Numbered from the stretch's first letter, positions 1 to 7,303 are shown. The stretch is DNA of 8,673 nt from Pseudonocardiales bacterium (GCA_030840415.1 JAVEEO010000034.1:1-8673); one strand, 5' to 3'. The notes: generated from the sequence alone by a model not told the origin. Program-made: numbers and translations.

Positions 1-785
1 GCCACACCGCGTCGATCAACAAATGGATCATGGAGACCCTGATCATGATCGACGCGCTCAAGCGGGCATCCGCCAAGCGGATCACCGTGGTGGCGCCGTT
101 CTACCCCTACTCCCGCCAGGACAAGAAGCACCGGGGCCGCGAGCCGATCTCGGCCCGGCTGATCGCCGACCTGCTCAAGACCGCGGGTGCTGACCGGATC
201 ATGTCGATCGACCTGCACACCGCGCAGATCCAGGGCTTCTTCGACGGCCCGGTCGACCACCTGTTCGCGCTGCCGCTGCTGGCCGGCTACGTGGCCGAGA
301 CCTACGCCGAGGAGCAGCTGACCGTTGTCTCGCCCGACACCGGCCGGGTGCGCGCGGCCGAGCAGTGGGCCGACCGGCTCGGCGGGGTGCCGATCGCGTT
401 CATCCACAAGACCCGGGACCCCAATGTGGCCAACGCCGTGGTCGCCAACCGGGTGGTCGGCGACGTGGTGGGCCGGCTGTGCATCCTGGCCGACGACATG
501 ATCGACACCGGCAGCAGCGTGGTTAAGGCTGCCGACCTGCTCTACGAGGCGGGCGCCTCCGACGTCATCATCGCCGCCACCCACGGGATCTTCTCCGAGC
601 CGGCCGCCGACCGGCTCAAGAACAGCAAGGTCCGCGAGGTGATCATCACCAACACGCTGCCGCTGCGTCCGGAGCAGCGCTTCGACAAGCTGACCGTCAT
701 CTCGATCGCGCCGATGATCGCCCGCGCCATCAAGGAAGTCTTCTCCGACGGCTCGGTCACCAGCCTGTTCGACGGCCGCAGCTAG
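1..785 (+). CDS. prs: Ribose-phosphate pyrophosphokinase (PRPP synthetase), 3' part
   Basis: Cytosolic enzyme that transfers pyrophosphate from ATP to ribose 5-phosphate, giving PRPP for purine, pyrimidine, histidine, tryptophan and NAD synthesis. The frame is open from base 3 and encodes 260 residues ending at TAG 783-785. Family members are about 315-325 aa, so roughly the first 60-65 residues lie outside the window; the ATG at 30 is internal. Visible motifs, numbered from base 3: RQDKKHRGREP (38-48) in the ATP-binding part, the PRPP synthetase signature DLHTAQIQGFFDGPVD (70-85), the catalytic loop IHKTRDP (134-140), and the PRPP-binding loop DDMIDTGSS (164-172). The last is usually DTGGT; SS in place of GT is a mild variant. 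Codon use is core-like: 10 GAG to 1 GAA and 6 CAG to 0 CAA. In many actinobacteria rplY and pth follow prs; here an HTH gene follows after 295 bases. The assignment is near certain. Confidence 0.97.
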   Translation, partial: HTASINKWIMETLIMIDALKRASAKRITVVAPFYPYSRQDKKHRGREPISARLIADLLKTAGADRIMSIDLHTAQIQGFFDGPVDHLFALPLLAGYVAETYAEEQLTVVSPDTGRVRAAEQWADRLGGVPIAFIHKTRDPNVANAVVANRVVGDVVGRLCILADDMIDTGSSVVKAADLLYEAGASDVIIAATHGIFSEPAADRLKNSKVREVIITNTLPLRPEQRFDKLTVISIAPMIARAIKEVFSDGSVTSLFDGRS

Positions 786-813
786 GCGGTACCGCCAAGG
801 CGGTTCCGCACGA

Positions 814-843
814 GATCACCTGGCGTGATCGCTCCTCCGGAGC
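814..843 (+). terminator. Tandem hairpins after prs, likely terminator
   Basis: Two adjacent perfect stems lie 28 bases after the prs stop: GATCAC-CTGGC-GTGATC (814-830, 6 bp) and GCTCC-TCC-GGAGC (831-843, 5 bp). A 12-base palindrome GGCGGTACCGCC (785-796) sits on the stop codon itself, and GTCCGGAC (846-853) follows. There is no T-tract, which is common for actinobacterial terminators. The call rests on position and dyad symmetry only. Confidence 0.4.
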
Positions 844-952
844 GGGTCCGGACTGGACGGCATCATTGCGTCGCCACCGGCGGCACTCCGGGGACACGCT
901 GCCCGCTCGTGACTGCGGCTGGAGTTCGCTCCCGGCCGGCCAGGTGAGCTAG

Positions 953-966
953 GACGTCTCGATCGA
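953..966. promoter_or_regulatory. Adjacent palindromes upstream of the HTH gene, possible operator
   Basis: GACGTC (953-958) abuts TCGATCGA (959-966), about 115 bases before the HTH start. XRE-type regulators often bind palindromes in their own promoters, so autoregulation is possible, but short palindromes also occur by chance in GC-rich DNA. I see no convincing -35/-10 pair. The rest of the prs-HTH gap holds no gene that I can support. Confidence 0.15.
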
Positions 967-1063
967 TTCCTCGGTGGTGCCTCCGACAGAGAGGCCTGTT
1001 GCCGCCTTGCCCGTGCGGGGAGGCCGCAGTGGTGAGATCGTGTGGTGCAGTCACCGATCGGAA

Positions 1064-1070
1064 AGAGGAG
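1064..1070 (+). promoter_or_regulatory. Ribosome binding site that sets the HTH start at GTG 1081
   Basis: AGAGGAG lies 10 bases before GTG 1081. The frame stays open upstream to GTG 1042, but that start has no purine-rich site before it, and the 13 extra residues would be translated across this Shine-Dalgarno sequence. I therefore choose 1081. Confidence 0.6.
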
Positions 1071-1080
1071 CTTCTGTCAC

Positions 1081-1596
1081 GTGAGCGCCCTGTCCGACTA
1101 CCTCAACGCTCACATCCCCGACGGCTGGAGCAAACCCGACGTCATCCGCGCCCTCAGCGACCACCTCGACCGAACCACGGTCTACCGCTACCTGGCCGGC
1201 AACCACTCCCGCAACCCACCGGAATACGTCCTCGACGCCTTCGCCCAAGCCCTGCCCGACTGCACCATCACCGAACTACGCCACGCAGCCGGCGCTCCCA
1301 CCGGCGAACAAGACCCCTGGACCCCACCCCTGGAAGCCAACCGACTCACCCACGCCCAACGAGCAGCCCTCGAAGCACTCATCCACACCATCGTGCACAC
1401 CGAACCAGCCCCACCCACCACCCCGGCCACCCACACCCCCGAACAAACCACCCACCAAGTCCGCGCCTACATCACCCAACTCCGCACCACCGGTCAAGAC
1501 GAACTCGCCGACCGATTGGAAACCTCCCTCGACACCACCAACTCCGCACTCGGGAGCGTGCTGAAGTCATCGACGCCCCGCGCCGATTCCATCTGA
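1081..1596 (+). CDS. Helix-turn-helix (XRE-like) DNA-binding protein
   Basis: 171-aa protein, probably a transcriptional regulator; its targets are unknown. The N-terminal 70 residues form the recognisable part: a helical segment with KPDVIRALSDHLDRTTVYRYL (about 19-39), which fits the turn and recognition helix of XRE-like domains, then GNHSRNPPEYVLDAFAQALP (41-60), a typical fourth-to-fifth helix segment. Residues 80-110 (WTPPLEANRLTHAQRAALEAL) look helical. A low-complexity Thr/Pro/His linker (about 115-135) leads to a C-terminal helical segment containing RAYITQLRTTGQDELADRLE. No membrane segment or enzymatic motif is seen. Codon use is sharply unlike the neighbours: all 9 Glu codons are GAA and all 7 Gln codons are CAA, and the sense strand is C-rich and G-poor. 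This suggests acquisition by transfer. It lies downstream of prs and convergent with ksgA. The HTH assignment is fairly sure; the function is not. Confidence 0.75.
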   Translation: MSALSDYLNAHIPDGWSKPDVIRALSDHLDRTTVYRYLAGNHSRNPPEYVLDAFAQALPDCTITELRHAAGAPTGEQDPWTPPLEANRLTHAQRAALEALIHTIVHTEPAPPTTPATHTPEQTTHQVRAYITQLRTTGQDELADRLETSLDTTNSALGSVLKSSTPRADSI

Positions 1597-1626
1597 CTGG
1601 CCGGTTCGGCGCGAGCCACCGCTCAG

Positions 1627-1642
1627 GCTGATCGGGCTCAGC
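1627..1642. terminator. Weak hairpin at the convergent HTH/ksgA junction
   Basis: GCTGA (1627-1631) and TCAGC (1638-1642) form a 5-bp stem with a 6-base loop, overlapping the ksgA stop codon. The two convergent genes are only 41 bases apart, so a shared bidirectional terminator is expected here, but this stem is short and has no T-tract. Confidence 0.2.
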
Positions 1643-2483
1643 TCGGCCGGGCTTCGGCGATCCGGGCGAAGGCCGCCACGTCGAGGGTCTCGCCACGCGC
1701 GGTGGGAGCCACCCCGGCCCTGACCAGGGCCGCCTCGGCGGCCGCCGCCGAACCGGCCCAGCCCGCCAGTGCCGAGCGCAGCATCTTGCGCCGCTGGGCG
1801 AAGGCCGCGTCGATCACCGCGAACACCTCCTCGCGGCTCGCGCTGGTCTGCGGCGGCGTCGTCCGGTTGAACCGAACCAGTCCGGATTCGACGTTGGGTA
1901 CCGGCCAGAACACCGACCGCGGCACCACGCCCACCCGGCTGGCCGGCCCGTACCAGGCAAGCTTGGCACTCGGCACCCCGTAGACCCTGGAACCCGGGGC
2001 GGCGACCAGCCGGTCGGCGACCTCCAACTGGACCAGCACCAGGCCGTGCCGAAGAGTGGGCAGCGCCGCCAGCAGGTGCAGCAGCACCGGCACCGAGACG
2101 TTGTAGGGCAGGTTGGCCACCAGCGCGGTGGGCTGCGGATCGGGCAGCGCGGCAACGGTGAGCGCATCGGCCGACAGCACCCGCAACCGGCCGGCCAGCT
2201 GTGGGGCGAACCGGTCCACGGTGGCCGGCAGTTCGGCCGCCAGCCGCGGATCGATCTCCACCGCGGTCAGCTGGGCGGTGGCCGCCAGCAGCTCCAGGCT
2301 GAGCGATCCCAGGCCGGGGCCGACCTCGAGCACCGTCTCGTCCGGAGCCAGCTCGGCGGCCCGGACGATCCGCCGGATGGTGTTCGGGTCGTGCACGAAG
2401 TTCTGGCCGAGCGTCTTGGTGGGACGCACCCCCAGCCGCTCGGCCAGCTCGCGGATCTGGACCGGCCCCAGCAGCTCGTTCAA
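1638..2483 (-). CDS. rsmA: 16S rRNA (adenine1518-N6/adenine1519-N6)-dimethyltransferase KsgA/RsmA
   Basis: SAM-dependent enzyme that dimethylates two adjacent adenines in the helix 45 loop of 16S rRNA late in 30S assembly; loss gives kasugamycin resistance in many bacteria. The 281-aa length is normal. Visible features: [18 protein letters not shown] (23-40), SAM motif I EVGPGLGS (53-60), acidic motif VEID (75-78), catalytic motif NLPYN (124-128), and C-terminal [12 protein letters not shown] (228-239). The start is TTG 2483. An in-frame TAA at 2514-2516 blocks longer versions and no ATG or GTG lies between, but no clear Shine-Dalgarno precedes the TTG, so the start is the weakest part of the call. 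In mycobacteria ksgA follows rpfB directly and precedes ispE. Here about 1.3 kb of decayed sequence separates it from the rpf genes, and no ispE follows. Confidence 0.95.
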   Translation of the reverse strand: MNELLGPVQIRELAERLGVRPTKTLGQNFVHDPNTIRRIVRAAELAPDETVLEVGPGLGSLSLELLAATAQLTAVEIDPRLAAELPATVDRFAPQLAGRLRVLSADALTVAALPDPQPTALVANLPYNVSVPVLLHLLAALPTLRHGLVLVQLEVADRLVAAPGSRVYGVPSAKLAWYGPASRVGVVPRSVFWPVPNVESGLVRFNRTTPPQTSASREEVFAVIDAAFAQRRKMLRSALAGWAGSAAAAEAALVRAGVAPTARGETLDVAAFARIAEARPS

Positions 2484-2513
2484 GCGGGAAACAGGCGGTT
2501 CGAAGCGCTCAAC

Positions 2514-2672
2514 TTACTTGTGGCCGGAGCTAGGAGTCGTAGGCGGCTTGCTGCCGCCAGTTGGCGGGCGCACGGTGGCGATAGAGCCCGACGTGGGCAC
2601 CTTGCCACCCGTCTTCGACAACGGGTCGCGCTTGACCGCCGTCTGCGTTCCGCGTCGATCCGGTCCCGCCAT
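2514..2672 (-). CDS. Small basic Pro/Thr/Ser/Gly-rich protein, 52 aa
   Basis: Unknown function. The N-terminus MAGPDRRGTQTAVKRDPLSK is highly charged; the tail is low-complexity and ends PPTTPSSGHK. There is no signal peptide, membrane segment or Cys pair. I chose ATG 2672 because GGAGGT stands 4 bases before it. An alternative ATG at 2732 would give 72 aa and would overlap the stop of the preceding DUF6338-like fragment (2722-2724) by 11 bases. That resembles the 8-base overlap in the other unit, but it has no Shine-Dalgarno. It ends 30 bases before ksgA, in the same frame. A homologous-looking arrangement (DUF6338-like frame followed by a small basic ORF) recurs at 3234-3633, which argues that this is a real or formerly real gene. 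It may be a relic now that its upstream partner is broken. Confidence 0.45.
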   Translation of the reverse strand: MAGPDRRGTQTAVKRDPLSKTGGKVPTSGSIATVRPPTGGSKPPTTPSSGHK

Positions 2673-2721
2673 CGGTACCTCCATAGTGAGCCCATCGGGC
2701 CGCCGGCCCTGCTGGGTCAGT

Positions 2722-3060
2722 CTATTCCGCATCGTCGTCTGACGTCGGATTCTGCTGTGCAGTCAGGTATTCCACCACGAGTGCATCAGCGCACGGGATC
2801 AACGCACCGCTGGTGCCCGCCTATTGAGCAACGAACAGGCCGTTCTCGTCCATCTGCCAGGCTGCTTCAACGAAGATTGCGGGAGGTTCGGGGTACGTCG
2901 TGAAGTAGGACCCTCGCGCGAATGCTCCACCTTTCCAGGAGCCGTCCCTACCGAGCACCCGGACGAAGCCCGGCTTGCGGGCTCCGTGGTCGACGCCCCA
3001 GTCCCAGGCAGTCGGGGTGGCGTCGTACCGAAGACCACCCCGCTGTTCAGGGCGATGCCC
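2722..3060 (-). pseudogene. DUF6338-like C-terminal fragment, 5'-truncated and with in-frame amber codon
   Basis: Read without requiring a start codon, this frame opens after TGA 3061-3063 and encodes 79 residues. They include YDATPTAWDWGVDHGARKPG, then FVRVLGRDGSWKGGAFARGS, then YFTTYPEPPAIFVEAAWQMD. TAG at 2821-2823 interrupts the frame, which then continues in register for 32 residues (AGTSGALIPCADALVVEYL and on) to TAG 2722-2724. The parts on both sides of the amber align without gaps to the second copy (3415-3633); GTSG here matches GTRG there. The pattern AWD, then a basic strand with DGSW, SY-x3-YPEP, E-A, DG, GT-x-G is what I recall of the C-terminal domain of DUF6338, a family of unknown function usually preceded by membrane helices. 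No membrane part and no start codon lie upstream. I read this as a pseudogene; a sequencing error at the amber would not restore the missing 5' end. The coding character is convincing, the family name less so. Confidence 0.6.
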
Positions 3061-3088
3061 TCAGCATCCGGTAGCCGAAGATCGGGCC

Positions 3089-3184
3089 TCAGTCGTTGGC
3101 CTTGGAGGTGCCGCCGGAGCCGCTGGGCGGGTTGATCGGCCGAGGCGGGTTTGCTGCCTTCGGCGGTTTCCAACCCTCGGTCAC
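3089..3184 (-). other. Short Pro-rich ORF, 31 aa, possible gene remnant
   Basis: From GTG 3184 the frame reads VTEGWKPPKAANPPRPINPP and ends GGTSKAND, with a TGA at 3089-3091. It has the same basic, Pro/Gly/Ser-rich character as the ORFs at 2514-2672 and 3234-3422, and it ends 28 bases before the upstream DUF6338-like frame of the other copy opens. A weak purine run (GAGGCGAG) lies about 13 bases before GTG. It could be a complete tiny gene, the tail of a longer lost gene, or chance. Confidence 0.25.
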
Positions 3185-3233
3185 ATGCCGTTGAGACTCG
3201 CCTCGAGGCGTGGGCTTGCCAGCGGGCCTGTGA

Positions 3234-3422
3234 TCACTTGGCACGGCTGACCCCTGCCGACCCCTTGGGCGGGTACTTCGAGGACTTACCGGAGGTTGCG
3301 GAGCGAGAGGTCTCGTTGCCGGTGGTTCGGGGGGTCGTGGCGGCGGACTTGCTTCCGTAGCGCCCTGAACTGGCGGAGCGGCCCGAATAGCCGCTGCCAG
3401 TGGGTGGGAGTCGACTAGCCAT
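3234..3422 (-). CDS. Small basic Ser/Gly-rich protein, 62 aa, overlapping the upstream DUF6338-like frame
   Basis: Unknown function. The product starts MASRLPPTGSGYSGRSASSG and ends GSAGVSRAK. It is rich in Ser, Gly, Thr, Arg and Lys, with no acidic residue except one Glu near residue 37, no hydrophobic segment and no Cys, so it is probably disordered and could bind nucleic acid or a membrane surface. Its ATG (3420-3422) overlaps the TAG of the upstream frame (3415-3417) in ATGGCTAG, and GGAG lies 9 bases upstream, a classic translational-coupling arrangement. That makes start and frame credible even though the upstream gene has lost its 5' end. Whether it is still expressed is unknown. Confidence 0.45.
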   Translation of the reverse strand: MASRLPPTGSGYSGRSASSGRYGSKSAATTPRTTGNETSRSATSGKSSKYPPKGSAGVSRAK

Positions 3423-3633
3423 CTGTCTCGTCTCCCTCCGCCTCGGTACCGGCCAACACTTGGAGCAACTGTATCGCGGTAACCCCTCGTGTTCCGACGA
3501 TCTCCTCCCCGATGGTCCCGTCCGCAGAGACTTCGAACGCCCTTTCGAGGAACAACTGATGGGGCTCTGGGTAGGACGTGGCGTAGGAGGCGGACCCGTA
3601 ATACCCGGCGATCCAACGGTTGTCTGGTCGCTG
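3415..3633 (-). pseudogene. Second DUF6338-like C-terminal fragment, 5'-truncated
   Basis: The frame opens after TGA 3634-3636 and encodes 72 residues with no interruption and no plausible start before the conserved part. They include RWIAGYYGSASYATSYPEPH, then QLFLERAFEVSADGTIGEEI, then VGTRGVTAIQLLQVLAG, and an acidic tail ending EGDETDG. It aligns without gaps to the copy at 2722-3060 over about 50 residues, sharing RW/SW, SY, YPEP, F-x-E, DG/NG and GT-x-G. Compared with that copy it lacks the AWD segment, so it is shorter at the 5' end, and only about 140 bases, including a terminator, separate it from the preceding gene. The 3' end is intact and overlaps the 62-aa ORF. It is probably a remnant of an accessory gene; I cannot exclude translation from a non-standard start. 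Confidence 0.55.
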
Positions 3634-3668
3634 TCAGTGTCGATGCAGTGTCTCGGGTGCCACTGACA
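3632..3668. repeat. 8-bp inverted repeat at the 5' boundary of the second DUF6338-like copy
   Basis: TGTCAGTG (3632-3639) and CACTGACA (3661-3668) are perfect inverted copies around a 21-base spacer. CAGTG (3646-3650) offers an alternative pairing with CACTG (3661-3665). The inner edge coincides with the stop codon where homology between the two DUF6338-like fragments ends. It could be a terminator, an operator or a rearrangement scar. Confidence 0.35.
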
Positions 3669-3672
3669 AGAC

Positions 3673-3685
3673 CGACGTCACGTCG
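3673..3685. promoter_or_regulatory. Perfect 13-base palindrome, possible operator
   Basis: CGACGT-C-ACGTCG is a perfect inverted repeat about 40 bases before the DUF6338-like frame at 3633. Its position would suit an operator of the lost gene. No convincing -35/-10 pair is seen beside it. Confidence 0.2.
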
Positions 3686-3742
3686 TGATGGCGGGGAGGA
3701 TCTGCTGACCGCCTACTCGCTGTGGGGGAAGGCCGGCAGCAA

Positions 3743-3777
3743 AGCGATGCCCGGGTGCACAGCACCCGGGCATCGCT
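3743..3777 (-). terminator. Strong intrinsic terminator of the rpf gene pair
   Basis: A perfect 16-bp stem (3743-3758 with 3762-3777) closes a 3-base loop, 38 bases after the stop of the upstream gene. On the minus strand it is followed by TTTGCTG, a short T-run. The stem is very stable and probably ends transcription of the two rpf-type genes, so sequence beyond it (2500-3700) is likely not co-transcribed with them. Confidence 0.85.
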
Positions 3778-3814
3778 CAAATCATCCAGCGCGGCAGTGG
3801 TCAGCCGCGATCGA

Positions 3815-4993
3815 TCAGTACCAGTTGGTGGCCTGCGAGTGCGCCCAGGCGCTGCACGGGGTGCCGTACACCCCGGCGATGTAGCCCAGGCCCCAACTGA
3901 TCTGGGTGCGGGCACTGGTCTGCCAGTCGGCGCCGGCCGAGGCCATCTTGCTGCCCGGCAACGCCTGCGGGATGCCATACGCGCCGGACGGGTTGTAGGC
4001 GTTGGTGCGCCAGCCGCTCTCTTTGTTCCACAGGCTCACCAGGCAGTTGAACTGCTCGCTGCCCCAGCCACGGGCCGCGACCATGCCGGCCGCGATCTGC
4101 TGGGCCGAGCCCGAGGACACCGAACCGGAGCCGGCCGGCGGGTTCGAGGTGGTGGCCGCCGGGGCCTGCTTGGTGCCGACCGCGGTGCGCCGGCTGACCG
4201 CCGACTGGATCACCCGGTTGTCATAGACCTTGCGGCCGACCAGCTTGCCGTCGACCAGGCGCAGCTGATAGGTCACCTGCCGGACGCCGTCGCGGCCGGC
4301 GGCCAGCACCGCGGTGCTGCCGGCGGCCCGGTTCGGGTCGTTCTGCCGGATGCTGTCGAACGGCACGTCCTGGCGGACCACGGAGTACTTGTAGACCACC
4401 CGGTGGATCGTGACGACCTGCCGGTCGCGCACCGGGCTGGTGACCTTGGCCGAGATCTCGTCGTGCGGAGCCAGCCGCAGGTGGGCCTGGGCCAGCGCCT
4501 GGCGCAGCGTCGGGCCGGTGCTCAGCACCCGCACCGCCTTGCCGTCGACCCGGAAGGTGACCAGCTTCGGCGAGGTGATCGCCAGGCTGGTGGCCGAGGC
4601 GTCCAACCGGGTGGAGCGCGACACCGAGACCAGGTTCTGGCGGCCGTAGCCCAACTGATTGAGGGCCTCGTCGACCGAATCGGCGTTCACCCACACGTCG
4701 CGGGTCAGGCCGTCGACCTTCAAATGAAGCAGGTGTCCCCGGCGCACCACCACGGCATCACCGTCGCCCACCGTCGACTGGAGGTCCGGCGCGACCAGGT
4801 CATGCTCGCCGACGGCGATGTGGGCCGCCTCCAGCACGCCCCGGACGTCCGCGGCCGAGGTGTGCACGCTGCGGACCTGGCCGTCGATCCGGAGGTCGAT
4901 GGTCTTGCCGGTATCGACCGCCCAGCTGGCGGTACCACCGAGCAGGCCGGCCAGCACGAGGCCGTACAGGCCGAACTTGACATTGCGATGCAA
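3815..4993 (-). CDS. RpfB-like cell-wall protein: DUF348 x3, G5, lysozyme-like transglycosylase domain
   Basis: 392-aa secreted or membrane-anchored protein that probably cleaves peptidoglycan. A hydrophobic anchor spans about 8-26 (YGLVLAGLLGGTASWAV). DUF348 repeats lie at about 31-85, 89-140 and 144-196, with DLRIDG, HLKVDG and TFRVDG as matching starts. G5 covers about 199-275. A short Ser/Gly/Pro linker (276-298) leads to the catalytic domain, about 299-392. That domain is not Rpf: CLVSLWNKESGW (317-328) with candidate catalytic Glu325, SGAYGIPQALPGSKM (336-350) and YGTPCSAWAHS (376-386) match the aggregation-promoting-factor/SLT-like lysozyme fold of actinobacteria. C317 and C380 could form a disulfide. 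The start is TTG 4993, 8 bases behind GAGGAG. The N-terminal 280 residues are clearly paralogous to the gene just upstream. Domain assignment is sure; the exact bond cleaved is inferred from the family. Confidence 0.9.
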   Translation of the reverse strand: MHRNVKFGLYGLVLAGLLGGTASWAVDTGKTIDLRIDGQVRSVHTSAADVRGVLEAAHIAVGEHDLVAPDLQSTVGDGDAVVVRRGHLLHLKVDGLTRDVWVNADSVDEALNQLGYGRQNLVSVSRSTRLDASATSLAITSPKLVTFRVDGKAVRVLSTGPTLRQALAQAHLRLAPHDEISAKVTSPVRDRQVVTIHRVVYKYSVVRQDVPFDSIRQNDPNRAAGSTAVLAAGRDGVRQVTYQLRLVDGKLVGRKVYDNRVIQSAVSRRTAVGTKQAPAATTSNPPAGSGSVSSGSAQQIAAGMVAARGWGSEQFNCLVSLWNKESGWRTNAYNPSGAYGIPQALPGSKMASAGADWQTSARTQISWGLGYIAGVYGTPCSAWAHSQATNWY

Positions 4994-5001
4994 AACAAAA
5001 A

Positions 5002-5007
5002 CTCCTC
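5002..5007 (-). promoter_or_regulatory. Ribosome binding site for the TTG start at 4993
   Basis: GAGGAG on the minus strand stands 8 bases before TTG 4993. The spacing is ideal and no in-frame ATG or GTG lies nearby, so TTG is the start. Confidence 0.75.
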
Positions 5008-5073
5008 AATGATTGCTGCCGGGGCAGAACACGCCGCCGGCTATGTACAGCGGACCACGGTGACCGCCATTCA

Positions 5074-5090
5074 GGCTCACCAGCGGTAAC
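5074..5090. promoter_or_regulatory. TCAC-AGC-GTAAC element upstream of the second rpf-type gene
   Basis: GGCTCACCAGCGGTAAC (plus strand) carries the same ordered blocks TCAC, AGC, GTAAC as 6334-6350 before rpfB, with slightly different spacing. It lies about 80-95 bases before TTG 4993, in the 118-base gap between the two genes. It may be a paralogous regulator site kept after duplication. A weak -10-like TACATA (minus, 5047-5042) follows. Confidence 0.3.
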
Positions 5091-5111
5091 CCGCCAGAGA
5101 AAGGGATGGAG

Positions 5112-6342
<1,231 letters not shown>

Positions 6343-6350
<8 letters not shown>

Positions 6351-6372
6351 GGCCGGATCGGGGTACGGCCAA
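6343..6372 (-). promoter_or_regulatory. Predicted rpfB promoter
   Basis: On the minus strand, -35 TTGGCC (6372-6367), an 18-base spacer and -10 TACGGT (6348-6343, matching TAnnnT) lie in the 122-base tatD-rpfB gap. This predicts a leader of about 50 bases before TTG 6284. No terminator hairpin separates tatD from this promoter, so read-through from metG-tatD is also possible. I found no c-di-AMP riboswitch features in the leader. Confidence 0.4.
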
Positions 6373-6406
6373 ACTTGATCTTGCTTTCTGGCGAGTAAAT
6401 CAGGCG

Positions 6407-7303
6407 TTACCAACCGAAAAGGTGCTCACCTGTGGCCGTGATAGTGGCGCAGACCACGGACTCGGGCACGTTTTTCTGCTCGGACAGCCTGCGCACGACG
6501 TGCGGGATGAGGTATGGCGCGTTGGGCCGGCCGCGAAAGGGGTGCGGGGTGAGGAACGGGGCATCGGTCTCGACCAGCAGCTGCTCCAGCGGCGTCACCG
6601 CGGCCGCCTCGCGCAGCTCCGGCGCGTTGCCGAAGGTCAGCACGCCGGAGAAGGACAGCACGTAGCCGGCGGCCACGCACTCCCGCGCCATCGCGGCATC
6701 GCCGGAGAACGCGTGGAAGATCACCCCGGCCTCCGGAGCGCCCTCCTCGCGCAGGATCCGCAGCACGTCGGCGTGCGCCTGCCGGTCATGGATCACCAGC
6801 GGCTTGCCCACCTGCTTGGACAGCTCGATGTGCCGGCGGAAGTGCCACTGCTGCTCCGCCGGCTCGGTGCGGTCCCAGTAGTAGTCCAGCCCGGTCTCGC
6901 CGACCGCCACCACCTTGGGATGGGCCAGCAACTCGGCCAGCTCGCGGTAGTGCGCCTCGGTCAGCCCGCCGACCTCGGTCGGGTGCACCGCGAGGGCGGC
7001 GTAGACGCCCGGATGGCCGGTGGACTCCAGCGCCGAGGCCCACTCGCCGACCTCGCAGCCGACGTTGACCACCCGGGTGACGCCGACCGCGGCCGCCTCG
7101 GCCAGCGCCGACTCGGTGAACTCGGGCCCGGCCGGCTCACCGCGGCGCGAGCGGCCGGCCCGGGACGACATCGCGTCAAGGTGGCAGTGCGAGTCGAACA
7201 CCGGGCCGGCCAGCGGCGGCGGCGCCGGTGGCGGCTGGTTCCGGTCGGCCGCGGTGTTTTTCCTGCCGGCCGCAGTGTCATTGCCGGATCGATCACTGGT
7301 CAT
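6407..7303 (-). CDS. tatD: TatD family metal-dependent hydrolase/DNase
   Basis: 298-aa cytosolic TIM-barrel metallohydrolase; TatD proteins act as Mg-dependent 3'-5' exonucleases in DNA repair and degradation. All metal ligands are visible: DSHCHLD (His39, His41), GETGLDYYW (Glu136), VIHDRQAH (His172), IFHAFSGD (His197) and [20 protein letters not shown] (Asp247). The first ~33 residues form a hydrophilic Pro-rich extension ([12 protein letters not shown]) not needed for the barrel. The start is ATG 7303, whose ATGA overlaps the metG stop, giving translational coupling; the open frame continues upstream inside metG, but that part is a shadow. The metG-tatD-rpfB order is conserved in mycobacteria and relatives. 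Confidence 0.95.
   Translation of the reverse strand: MTSDRSGNDTAAGRKNTAADRNQPPPAPPPLAGPVFDSHCHLDAMSSRAGRSRRGEPAGPEFTESALAEAAAVGVTRVVNVGCEVGEWASALESTGHPGVYAALAVHPTEVGGLTEAHYRELAELLAHPKVVAVGETGLDYYWDRTEPAEQQWHFRRHIELSKQVGKPLVIHDRQAHADVLRILREEGAPEAGVIFHAFSGDAAMARECVAAGYVLSFSGVLTFGNAPELREAAAVTPLEQLLVETDAPFLTPHPFRGRPNAPYLIPHVVRRLSEQKNVPESVVCATITATGEHLFGW

Noticed and set aside
999..1631. 210-aa plus-strand frame overlapping the HTH gene
   Set aside because: The product is an Arg/Pro/His-rich low-complexity sequence from a +1 reading of C-rich codons; the HTH frame has a ribosome binding site and a recognisable domain.
2046..3135. Plus-strand frames opposite ksgA and the decayed stretch (2046-2903, 2113-2742, 2824-3135)
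   Set aside because: Each is antisense to a frame with clear protein motifs, and the translations show no domain or ribosome binding site support.
2799..3173. 124-aa minus-strand frame
   Set aside because: It overlaps the amber-containing DUF6338-like frame in another phase; that frame has homology to the second copy, this one has none.
3089..3616. 175-aa minus-strand frame
   Set aside because: It is an out-of-frame reading across the second DUF6338-like fragment and the 62-aa ORF, Arg/Pro-rich. Only its last 31 codons, outside those frames, were kept as a possible short ORF.
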